From an uncultured Prevotellaceae bacterium (lineage in GTDB: Bacteria; Bacteroidota; Bacteroidia; Bacteroidales; Bacteroidaceae), in contig CALCEL010000083.1 in assembly GCA_937900485.1 (NCBI GenBank), positions 1 through 64,000 on the forward strand: 64,000 nucleotides of DNA, read 5' to 3'. The position numbers and the translations under genes were made by a program. The first letter of the stretch is position 1, and each line of letters begins with the position of its first letter. This document shows positions 61,281-64,000 of the stretch, in pieces. The notes under the pieces are model-generated. The model saw nothing but the letters and a program-made list of their open reading frames with translations. It was not told the origin of the DNA and made no database searches.

Positions 61281-61733
61281 ATGAGAGCAGTATTACAAAG
61301 AGTGAGTAAGGCATCAGTAAGTATAGAAGGAAAGATAAAATCAGAGATAAACAACGGTCTATTGATACTTATAGGATGTCAGAACGAAGATAATGACGAA
61401 GACATAAATTGGTTGACGAAAAAGATATGCAACATAAGGATATTCAATGATGAAAATAATGTAATGAACAAATCCATTATGGATATTGAAGGAGATATCT
61501 TAGTAGTCTCACAATTCACGCTTTGGGCATCATACAAGAAAGGCAACAGACCATCATACCTGAGAGCTGGAAGTCATGAGGTTACCATACCATTATACAA
61601 CAGATTTTGCGAACATTTAGAAAAGGAGTTTGGCAAAAAGATTGGTACTGGAGAATTTGGAGCCGACATGAAGGTAGAGCTGATAAATGACGGTCCAGTC
61701 ACGATATGCATAGATACAAAAAACAGAGAATAA
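61281..61733 (+). CDS. dtd: D-aminoacyl-tRNA deacylase
   Basis: Hydrolyses mischarged D-aminoacyl-tRNAs. The 150-residue product has MRAVLQRVSKASVSIEGK, the catalytic-site SQFTLWASYKKGNRPSY and the NDGPVTI motif (the cis-Pro motif of DTD). Typical length. It follows uvrC after 22 bases and precedes deoC by 20 bases. From memory, related clusters often have a MazG-like pyrophosphohydrolase between these two genes; here it is absent. Confidence 0.96.
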   Translation: MRAVLQRVSKASVSIEGKIKSEINNGLLILIGCQNEDNDEDINWLTKKICNIRIFNDENNVMNKSIMDIEGDILVVSQFTLWASYKKGNRPSYLRAGSHEVTIPLYNRFCEHLEKEFGKKIGTGEFGADMKVELINDGPVTICIDTKNRE

Positions 61734-61753
61734 CTAATAAAAAAATATAAATT

Positions 61754-62641
61754 ATGAGCATGAGCAAATACGAGGAAGCATTAAGCAAGTACAATACAGA
61801 GCTTAATGATGAGGTAATAAAAGAAGAGGTAAACACACTTCTTGCGAAGCATCTAGAGGAGAACAACACCAAAGAAGTAAAACAGTTTTGCTTCAACAGC
61901 GTGGAGCTTACAACACTCAAGACTACAGACAGTGAAGAGAGCGTGCTGAAATTCGTGGAGAAAGTCAACAAATTTGATGACTGTTATCCAGAATTAGGCA
62001 ACGTTGCCACTGTATGTGTATACCCTAACTTCGCCAAGATATGTCACGAGACATTAGAGAACGAGAACGTTGAGATCGCATGTGTAGCAGCTTGTTTCCC
62101 ATCAAGTCAAAGTTTCCAGGAGATAAAGATAGCTGAAGTAGCTTTAGCTTTGAAAGACGGAGCCACAGAGATAGACATCGTGCAGCCAGTAGGTAAATTC
62201 CTAAGTGGAGACTACGAGTCATTATTTGACGAGATACAGGAGATCAAAGACGTTTGTGGAGACAGAAAGCTCAAAGTAATCTTAGAGACAGGCTGTTTGT
62301 CAACTGCGAGCAACATCAAGAAAGCGTCAATACTCGCAATGTATTCAGGCGCTGACTACATAAAGACATCAACAGGCAAGTTAGAGCCTGCAGCCACACC
62401 AGAAGCAGCTTACGTGATGTGTAATGCCATCAAAGAATACTACAAAGAGACAGGTATACAGATCGGTTTCAAGCCGGCAGGTGGTATGAAAACAGTCAAA
62501 GACGTCCTCACCTATTACACCATAGTAAAGGAAGTATTAGGCGAGAAATGGTTGAACAATACGATGTTCAGACTGGGAACGAGCTCCGTTGCCAACAAAC
62601 TGTTGAGTGAAATACTTGGCGAAGAAATCAAATTCTTCTAA
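61754..62641 (+). CDS. deoC: Deoxyribose-phosphate aldolase
   Basis: Cleaves 2-deoxyribose 5-phosphate to acetaldehyde and glyceraldehyde 3-phosphate in nucleoside catabolism. The 295-residue product has KEVKQFCFNSVELTTLKT, VATVCVYPNFA, GATEIDIVQPVG, the Schiff-base Lys204 in YIKTSTGKLEP, and the later IGFKPAGGMKT with the second Lys. It is longer than E. coli DeoC, as in many Bacteroidales. An alternative start 6 bases later is possible. It closes the rightward cluster, 6 bases from the convergent polyprenyl synthase stop. Confidence 0.94.
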   Translation: MSMSKYEEALSKYNTELNDEVIKEEVNTLLAKHLEENNTKEVKQFCFNSVELTTLKTTDSEESVLKFVEKVNKFDDCYPELGNVATVCVYPNFAKICHETLENENVEIACVAACFPSSQSFQEIKIAEVALALKDGATEIDIVQPVGKFLSGDYESLFDEIQEIKDVCGDRKLKVILETGCLSTASNIKKASILAMYSGADYIKTSTGKLEPAATPEAAYVMCNAIKEYYKETGIQIGFKPAGGMKTVKDVLTYYTIVKEVLGEKWLNNTMFRLGTSSVANKLLSEILGEEIKFF

Positions 62642-62647
62642 TAAGAA

Positions 62648-63622
62648 TCAATATTTACGACCGACCACAAAGTCGACATAACTACAAAGAGCTTGCTTAA
62701 CATCCGAGTCAGGATAAACGTTAAGCAAGCTTTTTGCTTTCTCAGCATACTCCGTCATTATATCTTGAGCATAGGAGATACCACCATTATCCTTAGTGTA
62801 AGATATAAGATACTGAATATCAGAATCAGAGGCATCACCTGACCTAACCTTAAGAGCAAGATTATAAACACTGTCATCCCCTGAGTTCAATATCACATAG
62901 ATAACGGGGAGAGTAAGCTTACCCTCCTTCATATCATTACCTGTAGGCTTACCGATAACAGGATCATCATTATAGTCGAAGATATCATCACGTATCTGAA
63001 AACAAATACCTATATACTCGCCGAACAATTTAAGTTTCTCAATATCAGACTCATCAGCATTAACAGAAAGTGCCCCACCCTCACAACAAGCAGCAAACAG
63101 AGCGGCAGTTTTACCCTTAATGATATCGAAATAAGTATCTTCCGAGAAAATATCATTGCCAACATTCTGTAACTGGAGAATCTCACCTCCTGCAAGTCTA
63201 TGAGCAGCCTCAGAAACAATGTCCACAAGTCGCGTGCAACCAGTCTTTGCAGCACATTTAAGAGAGTTAGCCAAGAGATAGTCACCGACCAACACAGCCA
63301 CCTTATTACCGAAAAGACTATTGATAGACGGATTGCCGCGTCTCTGGTCAGACTCATCCACGATGTCATCGTGCAACAAACTTGCAGTATGGAAAAACTC
63401 GAAAGTAGCGGCTGTATAAATAGAATTGCTATTAGCCTTAGATAATAGATTAGAAACCAATAAGGTAAGAATAGGACGCATCATCTTACCCTGTCTTGAA
63501 GCAACAGTTTTAAGAGCAGAATTAAGAAGAGAATTGTCATTTACCAGAAAAGACTCAAACACACAACGGTATTCTGACAAATAAACATCAATGGGTTTTT
63601 TGATTTCCTGTAAAACGTCCAT
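62648..63622 (-). CDS. Polyprenyl diphosphate synthase
   Basis: Trans-isoprenyl chain-elongating enzyme. The product of about 324 residues has the first Asp-rich motif LLHDDIVDESDQRRGNPSIN, the GDYLLANSLKCAA segment, and the second Asp-rich QIRDDIFDYNDD. By size and motif set it fits all-trans octaprenyl/heptaprenyl-type synthases that make quinone side chains, which fits the menaquinone genes in this window, though chain length is not certain. I chose the ATG at 63622, because the predicted -7 element overlaps the longer TTG-initiated start. It is divergent from polA. Confidence 0.92.
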   Translation of the reverse strand: MDVLQEIKKPIDVYLSEYRCVFESFLVNDNSLLNSALKTVASRQGKMMRPILTLLVSNLLSKANSNSIYTAATFEFFHTASLLHDDIVDESDQRRGNPSINSLFGNKVAVLVGDYLLANSLKCAAKTGCTRLVDIVSEAAHRLAGGEILQLQNVGNDIFSEDTYFDIIKGKTAALFAACCEGGALSVNADESDIEKLKLFGEYIGICFQIRDDIFDYNDDPVIGKPTGNDMKEGKLTLPVIYVILNSGDDSVYNLALKVRSGDASDSDIQYLISYTKDNGGISYAQDIMTEYAEKAKSLLNVYPDSDVKQALCSYVDFVVGRKY

Positions 63623-63640
63623 ACTAATTAAATTGGTATA

Positions 63641-63648
63641 CAAAGTTA
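63641..63648 (-). promoter_or_regulatory. -7 element of the polyprenyl synthase
   Basis: Minus-strand TAACTTTG (plus-strand CAAAGTTA) matches TAnnTTTG and lies 19 bases before the ATG at 63622. It supports that start over the upstream TTG. Confidence 0.5.
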
Positions 63649-63690
63649 GTTAATAATACCATAACAAAACAGAAATTTAATTATTTTTCG

Positions 63691-63698
63691 TAAGTTTG
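63691..63698 (+). promoter_or_regulatory. -7 element of polA
   Basis: TAAGTTTG matches TAnnTTTG and lies 20 bases before the polA ATG at 63719. A -33 match is not clear. Confidence 0.5.
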
Positions 63699-63718
63699 AA
63701 GAAAAATTAAGAATAAAG

Positions 63719-64000
63719 ATGGAGAAATTATTTCTGCTTGATGCTTACGCTTTAATATACAGAGCATACTATGGATTCATTAAAAATCCAAGAATCAACA
63801 GTAAAGGACAAAATACCAGTGCCATACTGGGATTTGTCAATACCTTGGAGGAGGTGATAAGGAAGGAGAAACCAGACTATATCGGTGTGATATTTGACCC
63901 ACATGGCCCCACATTCAGACACGAGCTCTACCCTGCATACAAGGCACAGAGAGAAGAAACACCGGAAGGAATAAAGTTCGCTGTACCTATCATAAAGAAG
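63719..64000 (+). CDS. polA: DNA polymerase I, 5' part (cut by window edge)
   Basis: The first 94 codons are present. They match the N-terminal 5'-3' exonuclease (FEN-type) domain: KLFLLDAYALIYRAYYGF, GQNTSAILGFVNTLEEVI, VIFDPHGPTFRHELYPAYKAQREETPEG. The metal-binding Asp in LLDAYALIYRA and the DPHGPTFRH segment are in place. The gene continues past the right end of the window, so the polymerase part is not seen. It is divergent from the polyprenyl synthase, and its ATG fits the -7 element. Confidence 0.95.
   Translation, partial: MEKLFLLDAYALIYRAYYGFIKNPRINSKGQNTSAILGFVNTLEEVIRKEKPDYIGVIFDPHGPTFRHELYPAYKAQREETPEGIKFAVPIIKK

Noticed and set aside
1..64000. CRISPR arrays, rRNA, complete insertion sequences, prophage or toxin-antitoxin pairs
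   Set aside because: No regularly spaced repeats, no transposase or integrase-like products and no rRNA-like stretch were seen on either strand.

Overview
The window reads as a chromosomal segment of a Bacteroidales bacterium, most likely Prevotella or a close relative. The reasons are: repeated promoter elements of the Bacteroidetes type (TAnnTTTG at -7, often with TTTG 17-19 bases upstream); type IX secretion genes (a PorZ homologue and a DUF4835/PorD-like protein); a streptopain-family C10 protease; DUF4292, DUF4625 and GSCFA proteins; and a dnaN gene that is not next to dnaA. No rRNA, tRNA, CRISPR array, complete insertion sequence or prophage was recognised. This is mostly core chromosome with a few accessory intervals.

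Layout. 0-6 kb: an Asn-rich secreted protein, gpmI, a GSCFA protein, rnhB and a sirtuin. 6-12 kb: C10 protease, glycosyltransferase, porZ, prmC and a secreted SGNH hydrolase. 12-22 kb (+ strand): topA, aroK, speA-menE, a lipoprotein, a DUF2264 protein and an M18 aminopeptidase. 23-31 kb (- strand): dnaN, a DnaQ-like exonuclease, coaBC, DUF4835, recN and a pseudoprotease-TPR protein, all tightly packed. 31-37 kb: DUF3127 and phosphatase pair, purD, then tdk-cysE-RlmL-like methyltransferase converging on and overlapping tatD. 37-41 kb (- strand): yidD, two DUF4625 proteins, a TonB-dependent receptor and a small His/Cys-rich membrane protein, together a candidate metal-uptake locus. 41-56 kb (- strand): menC, M23 peptidase, dacB, PH-domain protein, M16 protease, nadB, then dut, TPR, DUF4292, EnvC-like, and dgt. 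56-64 kb (+ strand): low-molecular-weight phosphatase, mnmG, apt, uvrC, dtd, deoC, an opposing polyprenyl synthase and the start of polA. This last part looks more AT-rich.

The most interesting structure is a dispersed noncoding repeat of about 305 bp, present three times (1578-1884, 22484-22788 inverted, 41239-41542), only in gene-free gaps and about 20 kb apart. Each copy has a conserved core with two AGGTTAGG motifs that can compete for one CCTAACCT partner, and similar short sequences at both ends. I do not recognise it. The second notable feature is a pair of ParB-binding (parS) palindromes on either side of apt. One is perfect and abuts the uvrC promoter, which suggests this end of the window is near the replication origin.
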